Shown here in pieces: positions 30,401 to 39,112 of a stretch of DNA of 56,268 nucleotides. The position numbers were made by a program, and so were the translations under genes. Source of the stretch: a virus; IMG/VR virus record IMGVR_UViG_3300025151_000003, positions 1 through 56,268 of that record; one strand, 5' to 3'. Position 1 is the first letter of the stretch. Every line of letters starts with the position of its first letter. The notes below the pieces were generated by a model. The model did not search any database, was not told the origin of the DNA, and saw nothing but the letters and a program-made list of their open reading frames with translations.

Positions 30401-32191
30401 AAGAAATTCTAAAAAACTTTTTTCATCATAAGTTCTAGGTAGTAAAGAGGCTTGTCCATAATAATTTATATCTGCAAGAAGATCGTCTTTATCAACATTT
30501 TCTTTTTTAGATTCAACTTTTACTTTATTTATTAAATCTCTAGATTTCTTTTTAAATGCAGTAGCACGAGTATCTCTACCTTTTTGAGTTTGTTTATATT
30601 TATTAAAGTAAGCTTTAATTTCTTTTGGTAAATCTGTTGATAAATGTTTACCAAGAGAAGTATTTACTTTACCAATAATTTCTTTGACAACACTTCTTTG
30701 AGAATATTCAGATTCAATCTCATCTGCTTTTACAGCCCTTTCAAGTCCTACTCGTGGTGATTCATCTACTGGTAATCTTTTGTTTACTGCTCCTGTTTCA
30801 GTAGGTACTACTTCATCTTCTTTCTGTAAAATTTTTGTTACAATAGCATCGTCACCTTTTTTATTGATGTCAATTCTGTTTAACATTCTTTGTAGACCAG
30901 CGTCAGGAACTTCTTCAATAACTTCAGTAGAGATAACCGCAGCATTTTCACTTGCAGGTGTTTCTTTTGTAACTTCTCCTTCTTGAATTGCTTTTCTTTT
31001 TCCTCGTACTTTAGCTAATCCTTTACTTACACTAGCTTTTAAAATAGACCCTAAAATAAAAGCCGCATTGATAGGACCACTTACAACAGCACCACCTAAA
31101 GCATCAACTATTTGCTTACCACGTTTTAATAAATCAGGATCATCAGGATTTATAGACAACTCTTTATAATAATCAACTACTTCTTTTGGTGTAAATTTTT
31201 CAACAATGTTTAAATATTTTAATACACCTTTTTCAAATATATTAAAGTCAGTAAGATCACCAGTCTCAACTGCTTTAGCAACTTGAGGTAGCTCTGCAAT
31301 TATATCTTTTAAAATTAACTCATCATCGTCTCTTGTTAAGACATCAGCAACTACAGCACCAGTTCCTCCACCAGCTATTACTTTAGCTGATCGCATACCT
31401 TTTGATAAAACTTTAGTTTTTTCTACAGGTTGTAATAGTTTGTCAGCAATTTTAAATCCAGCAGTACCACCAATTAAAGCAGGAACAATTTCTGTTACCG
31501 CTTTTTCCCAAGAAGTTGCAGGTAATTTTTTATCTTTATATTTTTGAATAGCTTCTTCTATAGCTTCTGACTGTGTTGGAAATTTATTTTTTAAATCTTT
31601 TAAAAGATCACTTACAAGAACATCGCCTTGCTTTCCTAAATTTCTAATACTATCAAAAACAATGTTTCCTGCTGTTAATGCATTTACAGCATCAGCAGTT
31701 GTGCCTACTACATTAGTAGCAGCTTTTATAGGATCAGTGGTTAGTTCAGTTAATAGTCTTCTACCACGTTCTTGCTTTTCTAATTGTAACGTAGGTATGT
31801 CAGTTTCTTTTGCAAATGTTTCTTCAGGATCTTCTACTTTTTTATAAGTTTCTTCTAGCTCTCTAGTTAGTGAGGCTGCTTCTGGTACTTGCTGTTGTCC
31901 AACTAGACGAGCTTCTTCTAATGTAGCTCCTCTTTGCATAGCTTCTTCTTCAGCAGCTAACTGTTTAGCTTTTGCTTCTCGCTGTTCTCTTAGTTGTTGA
32001 TCTAAAGTTTTTTCAATATCTTTAGGATCAAGAACATTTTGCGGAACAGGAATAATAGCATCAGAAGTAGGTGTATACTTTTTTAAAAAATCATCTATTG
32101 ATTTTACTTTAGATTCAGATGTATCTTCTGAAACAGTTTGAGTTGGAGATGCTCCATACTTTTTAAAAAAATCATCTATATTTGTAACCAT
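27401..32191 (-). CDS. Giant internal virion / DNA-ejection protein (putative)
   Basis: 1596 residues, the longest protein in the genome. The N-terminus repeats a motif (IDDFFKKYGASPT and IDDFLKKYTPT, about residues 5-45), then a charged helical region (EQREAKAKQLAAEEEA), several alanine/valine-rich segments and, late, TPFIGNFVLFPAETIRVYPN. No lytic transglycosylase motif is seen. In podoviruses without tape measure, such giants sit inside the capsid and form the ejection channel. Position between portal-linked proteins and lysis genes supports that. Function is inferred from size and place. Confidence 0.6.
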   Translation of the reverse strand: MVTNIDDFFKKYGASPTQTVSEDTSESKVKSIDDFLKKYTPTSDAIIPVPQNVLDPKDIEKTLDQQLREQREAKAKQLAAEEEAMQRGATLEEARLVGQQQVPEAASLTRELEETYKKVEDPEETFAKETDIPTLQLEKQERGRRLLTELTTDPIKAATNVVGTTADAVNALTAGNIVFDSIRNLGKQGDVLVSDLLKDLKNKFPTQSEAIEEAIQKYKDKKLPATSWEKAVTEIVPALIGGTAGFKIADKLLQPVEKTKVLSKGMRSAKVIAGGGTGAVVADVLTRDDDELILKDIIAELPQVAKAVETGDLTDFNIFEKGVLKYLNIVEKFTPKEVVDYYKELSINPDDPDLLKRGKQIVDALGGAVVSGPINAAFILGSILKASVSKGLAKVRGKRKAIQEGEVTKETPASENAAVISTEVIEEVPDAGLQRMLNRIDINKKGDDAIVTKILQKEDEVVPTETGAVNKRLPVDESPRVGLERAVKADEIESEYSQRSVVKEIIGKVNTSLGKHLSTDLPKEIKAYFNKYKQTQKGRDTRATAFKKKSRDLINKVKVESKKENVDKDDLLADINYYGQASLLPRTYDEKSFLEFLDTPLGKAAFNKVSQNLSSDYTLPSLHRTMLDEVDNSAAKLPATIVDDIDEMNSLVFANEKNINDQLGLSGKGQLGFGFKQDGEIYLTRSFLAVDNPKYLKEIQKYLKGDEVTTETRVAVDNSRQDFSQSIFKRRYENLDSDQKAQIDGIVRDAIAHLNRKRTGDFSVSELFDTIGNTKGIAGLGEKVLRGRKDLSPALRNLFKEDINYLSRLETSLVNQSRVMGALDLVSDLKTFTKNNLDKEFNMGGLFESLLNRNFARQARITKGGSREERDRLQTFASYNDIKGMPNAFKQIEKRVLGSLGGQNRVSELDKLAMSKEFGDSIINALDSQAFNTSNYLFEMFRKLTGIGQMSQTVLDHGAYLINTLGGIQSMVANAYVFEPAMYKAAIGSTVRLFQGLKNRDSKTLNYFAKLREQGVLDTDPIAENTMDLVRLSEDPRKLGTMADRAAVRINKGSQTLGEAYGSIDNYFKTLAHQSEMARTKRAYPFKYVKQQEDYKNLSASEARKKYNDFVFKNASDEVKAKMYNYGEVGQTVKGISRTPFIGNFVLFPAETIRVYPNMARIYSKNMLQGMGIIPDQFGNRRVNPYLAATGLVGIGSLLGSTKGIDVAIDYKNSKLENDFGETVGVPKENTRALDLAGRGFNSDYKRIHMQAPQQQADGRIIGKYIASTLFDQPTLVKNLIKEITALALDGKEMPDVELSTKLQSIWNSGPSQFTSPTFLTGAIIQSVFDKNLNGDPSFLYKNTDNIWEKISTGLLNVVEKIAPDGIKKTRDYLDALDAEEIADIVNKTAINSYGYPVDSGDIEFWAYTGMKPRTYDYGKTVASDMFKTIRNIDDTVSDFKKEIDSIKPQPYNEDLQNKIVNEYRKLQKYKLDKMKELAEKAHIYSQFQYTDSDGKTKTEEDNLITFGKDKIIEELMLYNKVFSPRMLPIELYVTQESIKNLQGGTFIPDYPETNTAFIESLTRKNIPTDKIFQALANVRKEFEGQSLFPIKQGEE

Positions 32192-32198
32192 AGTTTTA

Positions 32199-34421
32199 CT
32201 ACTTTAATAATTTTATAATATCTACTGGTTTTAAATTATATACTCCAGCTAAGTCTTTTATAGCTTCTTTTCTTTGGTTTCCTTTAAATGTTCTTATTCT
32301 TGCTAGACCTGCTTGAAATTGAGAATCTTGTTTTAATTTAGCTATTGAGACTGGTTGTTTTGGTTTTGGTGTTCCCTGTTCTAAGACAGATTCTATTGAT
32401 CCTAACAATGCTTGAGCTTGTCCTGCAAAACTTGGATCTTTCTTATATAAATTTAAAAATGTAGTAGCAGCTTTTTTATAATCACTCAACATGGCATTAT
32501 ATGCAGCAGATCCTTTTTGTAATTGTTTACCACCAGCCGCAACAGCAAGTCCACCTTTTTCATCAAGAACATAACCATGTTTTGTTAATGCTGTATTTAT
32601 AGCTTTTTGATAAGCACTATTAAAAGCTTTAGCTTTGTTAGTTGGAGTTGTTTTAGATGCTGCCTCTGCCCGGTCTTTTTGAGTTTTAGCAACTGTCGCT
32701 AATTGATCAAGCTGTCCAGTAGCAGCGTCTTGTGCAGCATCAAATACCTTGATAGGCATATTTGCTTTTAATATATCAAGATTAGTTTGTAGTTTATCTA
32801 CCTCAGCTTGTATTTCATCTGCTTTATCATTCTGTCCTTTCTGTCTTAGATCTTGTACTTCTGCTTGTTTTGTTTTTATTTTAGCAGAATCAAGAGCAGC
32901 TTTTCTTACTAACTTATATTGATCTTGCTCTGCCTTTGATTTTCCTTCAGCGTATTTAGACATTGTTAATGCAAGAAGACCTACTGCACCAAACCTACCT
33001 GCATCCTCATCTAACACTGCACTTTGAGCAGCAGTTATTCCTGCCTCTTTAGGATCAATAATTTGTTTAGCTGCTTCAGGATTAATAATATCTAGTGTAT
33101 CTTTATTTATTTTACCCAACTCTTCTAAAAACTTTTTATCTCTTTTTTTAATATTATCTAGAGCTTTAGAAGACCGTTCTTTAAAGTTATCTATAGTTTT
33201 TTGAGCTACATTAGCAGTTTCTTGTTGTCTTTTTTGTTCTAGAGTTCCTCTAAGTTTAACTAAATTCTGTTGCTCTTGTGAAAGACCTAAACCTCCCAGA
33301 CCTTTATAAAGAGCTTCTGGTCCTAATCCAGCTCCGGGTATAGCTGCTTTACCTGCCATTGATCTTTTAACTAGAGGTAAAGCATCTGCTAAACCACCAC
33401 CCATCTTACGACCTACTTGTCCACCTTCAGCTACTCTAGCAAAATTTCCTAATAAAGCTTGATTAGAAAACCCAAATCCAGTTGGTCGTCTTGACCTTCT
33501 ATCTCTAAGTCCCTCTAAACCTAAACCAAATACTTGTTGTGTTGGAGTTGCGCTTGGTTTTTTATCAATTTGTGTTTTTGTTACTGCTTTAGTAAATGGA
33601 CTTCCTGTTACAAAGCCACTAAGTCTAGCAAGTTCTGTAGGAATAAACTCATCTTCTTCTAAAAATCTAGCATATTCTTCTCCTAATTTTGCTTGTCTAA
33701 ATTCTCTATCTTCTTCTCCTATACTTTTTAATAATCCATATTCAGCTAATCCTGAATCTAATCTATCTGTTCCTATATCTCTTGCCATTCCTGACGCACC
33801 TAATAGATCTCCAGCTATTGTTCTTCTACGATCACCTTCCTCTTTAAATTTAGTATACGCATCTGCAAAAGCTTTTTCTCTTCCAATAGCTTCAATATCT
33901 CCAAGTTGTCTACTAAAAGCATCGCCAAGTAATGAAGCTTGAACACCAGCACGACTACCAAGACCAGACATACCTCCAGCAGATACGGCTTGTTTCTCAA
34001 ACTCAGGCATTACTCTTGATAAAAAGTCTTCTTGAGCTTGTCTTTTTTGAACATCTAAAACAGCACTTAAATATGGACTCATAAATTTTTCAGCAGTATC
34101 AGCCGTAAATTCAACACCTATATCTCCTATAGAATCTTTATATGCAGCGATATCTTTTTCATATTGATCTATATATGGATCTTGAACACCTACTAATGAT
34201 TTTAATCCTGCTATTGCAGCTAATTCATCTTCACCTAAATCAGCAATAGTTGATTTACCAAAATCTGCTGGACCTCTTGCAACTCTATCTTTATAAAGTT
34301 GCATAGCGTCATCTACAACTAATTTAGCTCCCGGCTTTATCTCTTCTGGGAGTTGTGTTGTTGTTATTTGAGTTGATGTTGTACGTTCTGGTTTACCAAA
34401 AAGAAAATCCATTAAGCTCAT
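32199..34421 (-). CDS. Internal virion protein (putative)
   Basis: 740 residues. It begins MSLMDFLFGKPERTTST, then alpha-helical segments with AGGMSGLGSRAGVQASLL (about 140-157), a basic RDRRSRRPTGFGFSNQ and GGQVGRKMGGGLADALP around 320-350, a long Lys/Gln coiled coil (KIKTKQAEVQDLRQKGQND) and a helical C-terminus. The composition (Ala, Gly, Lys, Gln) and the place next to the 1596-residue protein suggest a second ejection-channel component, comparable in role to T7 gp15/gp16. No enzyme motif is seen. Confidence 0.55.
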   Translation of the reverse strand: MSLMDFLFGKPERTTSTQITTTQLPEEIKPGAKLVVDDAMQLYKDRVARGPADFGKSTIADLGEDELAAIAGLKSLVGVQDPYIDQYEKDIAAYKDSIGDIGVEFTADTAEKFMSPYLSAVLDVQKRQAQEDFLSRVMPEFEKQAVSAGGMSGLGSRAGVQASLLGDAFSRQLGDIEAIGREKAFADAYTKFKEEGDRRRTIAGDLLGASGMARDIGTDRLDSGLAEYGLLKSIGEEDREFRQAKLGEEYARFLEEDEFIPTELARLSGFVTGSPFTKAVTKTQIDKKPSATPTQQVFGLGLEGLRDRRSRRPTGFGFSNQALLGNFARVAEGGQVGRKMGGGLADALPLVKRSMAGKAAIPGAGLGPEALYKGLGGLGLSQEQQNLVKLRGTLEQKRQQETANVAQKTIDNFKERSSKALDNIKKRDKKFLEELGKINKDTLDIINPEAAKQIIDPKEAGITAAQSAVLDEDAGRFGAVGLLALTMSKYAEGKSKAEQDQYKLVRKAALDSAKIKTKQAEVQDLRQKGQNDKADEIQAEVDKLQTNLDILKANMPIKVFDAAQDAATGQLDQLATVAKTQKDRAEAASKTTPTNKAKAFNSAYQKAINTALTKHGYVLDEKGGLAVAAGGKQLQKGSAAYNAMLSDYKKAATTFLNLYKKDPSFAGQAQALLGSIESVLEQGTPKPKQPVSIAKLKQDSQFQAGLARIRTFKGNQRKEAIKDLAGVYNLKPVDIIKLLK

Positions 34422-34425
34422 TTTA

Positions 34426-35037
34426 CTATCCTATCGCTGATTTTAATGAAGCTAGTCCATTTATTTGTTTGGGTTGTTTAGTTGTTCCAAATGCTTCTTG
34501 TCTAATTTCTCTTACTACTTTATCCATAATATCTGCACCTGCATCTGCACTGCCATTACCAAGAGCAGACATTGTATGTGCATCTACGATATATTCATCT
34601 GGACTTACAGCAAGAGTTGCTACCTGTTCACCTTTTTCTATTATAGGCATCTGAACATTATCTTGCATACCATGTCCTTCGCCGGGAACAGGACCACTAC
34701 CAAAACTTACAACCATTCCCTCTGTACCAGCTTTTGCTTGCATAGTAGGTTGCATCCTCTCAGCTAGTATATTATCATATGAAGATGGTGTTTCAAAAGC
34801 ATTTATCATATTTTGTATTTTAGCAAATCTTTCTGGATCTGCTGGCTGCACATTCATAGGTCTTTGGTTAGAAGGTACAGGTTGATCCATAGGCATTGGA
34901 GGCATAGGAGGCATTGGTGCTGGTGGTGGATTAATTATATTAGAAGCTAGTTGCATTTCTTCTGTGCTAATTTTAGCACTCTCTGCTAATTTATTTAAAC
35001 CACTAAGTTTTAATATTTCTAATATATTTTCACTCAT
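34426..35037 (-). CDS. Virion-associated protein with GNGSxDAG domain
   Basis: 203 residues: helical N-terminus, a Pro/Met-rich linker (PPPAPMPPMPPMPMDQPVP, 38-56), then GEGHGMQDNVQMPIIEKGE and SPDEYIVDAHTMSALGNGSADAGA. The second half is a module I know from many podoviral and prophage proteins, where it reads G.GDGMSD...GE.V....ALGNGS.DAGA; its function is unknown. It overlaps the next gene by four bases (ATGA). Confidence 0.55.
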   Translation of the reverse strand: MSENILEILKLSGLNKLAESAKISTEEMQLASNIINPPPAPMPPMPPMPMDQPVPSNQRPMNVQPADPERFAKIQNMINAFETPSSYDNILAERMQPTMQAKAGTEGMVVSFGSGPVPGEGHGMQDNVQMPIIEKGEQVATLAVSPDEYIVDAHTMSALGNGSADAGADIMDKVVREIRQEAFGTTKQPKQINGLASLKSAIG

Positions 35038-35237
35038 GGCTGCTTACCTTTTAAAAAGTCATTCATCATATTAGAGTAGTTTAACTTTTTCATTTTCATA
35101 AACTCTTGTTTTTGATCAAGACGATATCGTTCAGGATCAATCGCTTGTCCAGTATTAATATTATTTAATAAAGTACTTTCATTAATTAATTTAAAATGCT
35201 CTGCTAAATTTTTTTTCATTAGTTTAAATTCTGCCAT
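35034..35237 (-). CDS. Small hypothetical virion-operon protein (67 aa)
   Basis: A basic helical protein (MAEFKLMKKNLAEHFKL) ending LKGKQP, with GQAIDPERYRLDQKQEFMKM in the middle. It overlaps both neighbours (4 and 19 bases), so it is translationally coupled to them. Not recognised. Confidence 0.5.
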   Translation of the reverse strand: MAEFKLMKKNLAEHFKLINESTLLNNINTGQAIDPERYRLDQKQEFMKMKKLNYSNMMNDFLKGKQP

Positions 35238-35494
35238 GAAGTTTCTGCACCAAGACTAACATACCCTTTAAATTTTCCTGAACTTACAGAGTATGCTATG
35301 TCACCTTTTTGTGGACGACCTATCTGAGTTACTGTCGTTACAGTAAATACAGTTGCTGCCGCCGCATTATCTATATCTAAATCTCTTGCATCTAACTCTT
35401 GAATTAAAACATCTCCCCATGTTTTTACTTGATTGTACATATCTACCAAGTCTTCATTTGTTAGTGCAAAAGGTAAAACAGGATATGTTGCCAT
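35219..35494 (-). CDS. Small virion-operon protein (91 aa)
   Basis: 91 residues: helical start (LTNEDLVDMYNQVKTWGDVL), then beta strands (ATVFTVTTVTQIGRPQKGDI, GKFKGYVSL) ending ETSWQNLN. This head-helix, beta-tail layout is seen in phage structural accessory proteins that precede a stopper or fibre. It shares one base with the 612-residue gene. Function unknown. Confidence 0.5.
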   Translation of the reverse strand: MATYPVLPFALTNEDLVDMYNQVKTWGDVLIQELDARDLDIDNAAAATVFTVTTVTQIGRPQKGDIAYSVSSGKFKGYVSLGAETSWQNLN

Positions 35495-37332
35495 TATCTT
35501 TCACCATCACCTTGTAATGCTATTCGTACTGATCCCCATCTCCAACTAGCATTATTTGATCCACAAGATACCCTAATTTTAGCTTGCCTTCCTCTAGCTC
35601 TTATATCAATCTTTTCTGTATTATTAAATATATCAAACTCTTTTGTAGTCTGTTCTGTGCTTTCAGGATATTTTTTTGTTACGATTTTAAATTTAATCTG
35701 TCCTCCTGATAAATCATAGTCAGGTACAATTTTATTCATAAACATAACTTGATTACCATCATTAATATCAAAATCACCAGACTCCACAAAAGATGTTAAT
35801 GTTTCGTCACTACCTGTAAATATACCCGGTGGTTCATTGTTATAAATATTATTTCCAGTTGCAGTCACACCAGTTGTTATAGTATTTCCAAATACACTAC
35901 GATCAGTAAATGTAGTAAATATCATTTCACCGTATACCCAGTACTTTTCTTCTGGATTATAAATAACATATTTATTACATTCTGTATTACCATTAGAAAC
36001 ATATAGCCATATTATTTCTCTAAATTCAGAATTAATACCACAGTAAACTTTATCATAATAAGATGTATTAAGATCATCAAATATAAATCTACGAACCGTA
36101 CAATCTAAAACTTGAACTGCACCAGCATAGACATAAAAATTATCATAACCCATCCAATATGTAGTGCCGTTATAATCTATGGCTGCATGTTGTCCTATAA
36201 GTCCACAGTTAGTTCCTACTTGTTGAAACTTAAATACAAAGTTACCACCAACAAATTGCATAAGCCAAAGAGCATTATCTGTCCAAATATTAATAGCATT
36301 TCTTCCACGAACAGCACCAACTATTCTAGTTCCATCTGTTAATACAACTTCACCAGAGTCTGTAGCAGCCGTTGGATTCCATTCATTTCTATCATCTTGA
36401 TCAGACCAACGAACAAGCATGGGATCAAACGTACCACTAACTGTAGCCGTAGCTTCAAATCTATTTGTACCAAGACAGATAAGATGTCTATCATTAGGAG
36501 ATACAATAATAGAGTTTGTACTTACAGGTGATGTTGTAACAGATGTTGCTCTTACTGGTTCTGTACTTGCATCAGAATCATAGTAAAATAATCCACCACC
36601 TTTTCTGTTAGCTACAACATCATCACCCCAGTTATCAAAACTCCATTGTGATATATCTAAAAACAAACCACTAGCACTAGCTGATGCAGGTTGATTCCAT
36701 GCTCTTGTTTGTGAAGCACATACTGTAGCTTGATACCTAGCAGCACTATAACCTAAACCTACGGCTGCAACAGAGTTACCTGTTGGTATATAATAATTAA
36801 ATGTTGCACTTCCTACATCACTACCAGTTGCATTAGCAGCAGTTGTTACATTAATTGTAAAAACATCTGCACTTTCAATAGATACAATTTGATACGTATT
36901 CCCTTGTAAACTTACAGCATTAAATGCTGCTGAAGATGTAAATAAAACATAATCACCAACTGCTCTACCATGTCCTGAATCAGAACAACAAACTCTAACT
37001 TCACCAGAATTTGTACCAAAACAATTTGTTAAAGTAGTTATTGTTGTTATAGGTGTTACATCATATAACTCATCACCCTCATGAACATAAAGTTTTTCAG
37101 GTGTACCAAATATTGCAGTAGAAATATTATCAGCAGGTTTCCATGCTAGTAATGCTCTAGCTGATCCATCAAACTTAGCTCCTTGTGCTCTTGTTTCGTA
37201 GCCTCGCATATTCTCAGGTTTGCCTTCACGAAATCTAACACGGTTTCCATCAAACCATTTACCCTCTTCTGCATATTGGGTAGACTCTCTGTGGAAACCC
37301 GGAGCCAGTTTAAATGTTTTTAACTCTGCCAT
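35494..37332 (-). CDS. Beta-rich tail/stopper protein (P22 gp10-like, putative)
   Basis: 612 residues, almost all beta. The start, GFHRESTQYAEEGKWFDGNR and VRFREGKPENMRGYE, is shared by podoviral virion proteins of the stopper/packaged-DNA-stabilisation type. Later repeats such as AVRGRNAINIWTDNALWLMQF, minus its last residue, and GTTYWMGYDNFYVYAGAVQV suggest a beta-propeller. It would sit below the portal and adaptor, closing the DNA exit. The gene lies between the collar fibre and small virion proteins. The gp10 analogy is structural inference. Confidence 0.6.
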   Translation of the reverse strand: MAELKTFKLAPGFHRESTQYAEEGKWFDGNRVRFREGKPENMRGYETRAQGAKFDGSARALLAWKPADNISTAIFGTPEKLYVHEGDELYDVTPITTITTLTNCFGTNSGEVRVCCSDSGHGRAVGDYVLFTSSAAFNAVSLQGNTYQIVSIESADVFTINVTTAANATGSDVGSATFNYYIPTGNSVAAVGLGYSAARYQATVCASQTRAWNQPASASASGLFLDISQWSFDNWGDDVVANRKGGGLFYYDSDASTEPVRATSVTTSPVSTNSIIVSPNDRHLICLGTNRFEATATVSGTFDPMLVRWSDQDDRNEWNPTAATDSGEVVLTDGTRIVGAVRGRNAINIWTDNALWLMQFVGGNFVFKFQQVGTNCGLIGQHAAIDYNGTTYWMGYDNFYVYAGAVQVLDCTVRRFIFDDLNTSYYDKVYCGINSEFREIIWLYVSNGNTECNKYVIYNPEEKYWVYGEMIFTTFTDRSVFGNTITTGVTATGNNIYNNEPPGIFTGSDETLTSFVESGDFDINDGNQVMFMNKIVPDYDLSGGQIKFKIVTKKYPESTEQTTKEFDIFNNTEKIDIRARGRQAKIRVSCGSNNASWRWGSVRIALQGDGER

Positions 37333-37333
37333 A

Positions 37334-38518
37334 TTAAGTCTTTATAATATAAGTTAATATAAGTGTAGGCTGTACGTTATTATGTGCTGAACCACTACCA
37401 GTAGTATTAATAAGATTTTGATTACCTCCTGAACTTGTTCTATATGTTTGAGTACCACCAGCATGAGAGCCATCAGTTTGTGTATTAACTATATTAAATC
37501 TATCACCACTATCATCACCACTACTTGCTGGATTAAGAGCTTGGTGAGTATGTGAAGCAAGTTGTGCTTCAGTTAGTGTATGTGTTTCTAAACCACCAGC
37601 AGCACCAAGAGTATCACCATCAACACCACCTGTTTGTCCAGTTAATCTATTTTGACTTGACCCACCCATATCATCTTTACCAGCAACAACACGACCACGT
37701 AAGTCAGGTAATGCAAAAGTACTACCTGCTGAACCACCATACGTAGTACCAATAACAGATTCTAAAGCAGGGTAATCTGATTTGTTCAATGTTTGTCCAA
37801 AACAAAATAAAAATCCAGTTGGAGCAACTGTGCCAGCAAAGGGAATAACTGCACCTGTAGGCATAGCTACAATCCCAGTTAGATTAGAACCATCTCCAAA
37901 ATATGCTGATGCACATACTTTAGAACTTACAAATACATTTCCTTTAACAGTTACATCAGATAAAAATGTTGCATTACCTGCTACACTTAACGTAGAAGCA
38001 AGACTAACTGCACCTGCAACTGTTACTGTACTACTAAAATTAGCAGCACCTCCTACATCTAAAGTTCCTCCAACAGTTAAAGAACTAAATTCTGATGGAG
38101 CAACATTAAAGACATTTGTTCCATCAGTTATTACATGTTGATTTGTAGCAGGAGATATGGTTACACCAGTTTGTCCAGCTACCTTTAATATAACATCTGC
38201 ACCAGCAGAAGCGTATGATACAACATTACGTACTACATAACTTTTAGAATTAGATGGTATAAGAATATTAATAGCACTATGAGTTCCACCTACACTACCT
38301 TGAATTTCAAGAAAAGCAGAACGAGCCTGATCACCACTACCTTGATTTTCAGTTAATGTAACATTAGCAGTAGTTCCTACTGTTATAGTTGTATAACCTG
38401 CTACAGCATCATCAACAAGACTAATAACACCATCGTTAAGAACCTGTCCCCAACTATTAGGATTGTCTCCATCACCTTGTTTATTAAGTCTAAGGTTAGT
38501 AGTAAAAGTACTAGACAT
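37334..38518 (-). CDS. Tail fibre with phage tail-collar domain
   Basis: 394 residues. The N-terminus (FTTNLRLNKQGDGDNPNSWG) is a common short-fibre attachment module; a brief hexapeptide-repeat stretch follows (about 145-200); then SKVCASAYFGDGSNLTGI, the module shared with the long fibre; then the collar domain (GAVIPFAGTVAPTGFLFCFG, YPALESVIGTTYGG, FALPDLRGRVVAG) and a C-terminal HNVQP-type end (HNNVQPTLILTYIIKT). Such proteins bind or present receptor-binding tips. It starts two bases before the stopper-like gene. Confidence 0.85.
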   Translation of the reverse strand: MSSTFTTNLRLNKQGDGDNPNSWGQVLNDGVISLVDDAVAGYTTITVGTTANVTLTENQGSGDQARSAFLEIQGSVGGTHSAINILIPSNSKSYVVRNVVSYASAGADVILKVAGQTGVTISPATNQHVITDGTNVFNVAPSEFSSLTVGGTLDVGGAANFSSTVTVAGAVSLASTLSVAGNATFLSDVTVKGNVFVSSKVCASAYFGDGSNLTGIVAMPTGAVIPFAGTVAPTGFLFCFGQTLNKSDYPALESVIGTTYGGSAGSTFALPDLRGRVVAGKDDMGGSSQNRLTGQTGGVDGDTLGAAGGLETHTLTEAQLASHTHQALNPASSGDDSGDRFNIVNTQTDGSHAGGTQTYRTSSGGNQNLINTTGSGSAHNNVQPTLILTYIIKT

Positions 38519-38519
38519 T

Positions 38520-38750
38520 TTATTTTCCTTCTAAAGATTTAAGAAGTTCATTTGTAAAAGTATCAAGAGCTACTTGCACTTGATCTAGTTGAAACTTTAA
38601 ATTATTTGCTTTTAGCTGTAAGTCTTTTATCTGATTAATAAAATAATGTTGTTGTTCAGATAAATCATTTTCTTTATAATCAGTGCCATTTATATGTATA
38701 ACATTTGGTTCTTCAGCTTTTATAGCGTTATCGTTCACTTTATTCTCCAT
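38520..38750 (-). CDS. Small coiled-coil protein (76 aa)
   Basis: Residues 28-70 are a heptad-rich helix (LSEQQHYFINQIKDLQLKAN, LKFQLDQVQVALDTFTNELL). Marine phages often encode such a protein beside the tail-fibre genes, where it may assist fibre assembly. The ribosome site (GGAG) precedes an ATG at 38750. Function unknown. Confidence 0.55.
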   Translation of the reverse strand: MENKVNDNAIKAEEPNVIHINGTDYKENDLSEQQHYFINQIKDLQLKANNLKFQLDQVQVALDTFTNELLKSLEGK

Positions 38751-38766
38751 AAATATTTATTATAAT

Positions 38767-38775
38767 ATTATATCA
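38767..38775 (-). promoter_or_regulatory. Extended -10 element (weak promoter candidate)
   Basis: On the minus strand TGATATAAT, an extended -10 with perfect TATAAT, lies 17-25 bases before the ATG at 38750. No good -35 is visible and the region is AT-rich, so this is only a candidate for extra transcription of the tail-collar fibre genes. Confidence 0.3.
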
Positions 38776-38779
38776 TATT

Positions 38780-39097
38780 TTACCAAGGAATACCAGAACC
38801 TTGTTTTGGAGTTGCTTTTTCTGCAATCTGATTAGCTACATTAGTTTCTATTGAGGTTACTTCATCAGAACCTAGAGCATCTTTTGCCCATCCTATTGCT
38901 TGTGTTTCTGTAATATCTGAGTAAGAGGTAAAAGATGACAGATCATCCGTTGGAATAACAATAGTGCCATAGCATTGTCCTGTGTTTCCATCTGTATCTT
39001 TATCTGCACAAACCCAATGCACATTAAAAACTACGTTTGTTTTACCACCATGACTTTTGTAAAAGTCAAGAGTATTTATTGACCACGTTGCTGCCAT
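38780..39097 (-). CDS. Small tail-operon protein (105 aa)
   Basis: The product (MAATWSINTLDFYKSHGGKT) has a beta-rich middle with two cysteines (VHWVCADKDTDGNTGQCYG) and a helical, polar end (TQAIGWAKDALGSDEVTSIE). The pattern 'W.I...D......G....V....W.......G' recurs in small marine phage proteins near tail fibres. Function unknown. AAGGAG precedes the ATG. Confidence 0.6.
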   Translation of the reverse strand: MAATWSINTLDFYKSHGGKTNVVFNVHWVCADKDTDGNTGQCYGTIVIPTDDLSSFTSYSDITETQAIGWAKDALGSDEVTSIETNVANQIAEKATPKQGSGIPW

Positions 39098-39112
39098 TTT
39101 TTTCTCCTTAAT

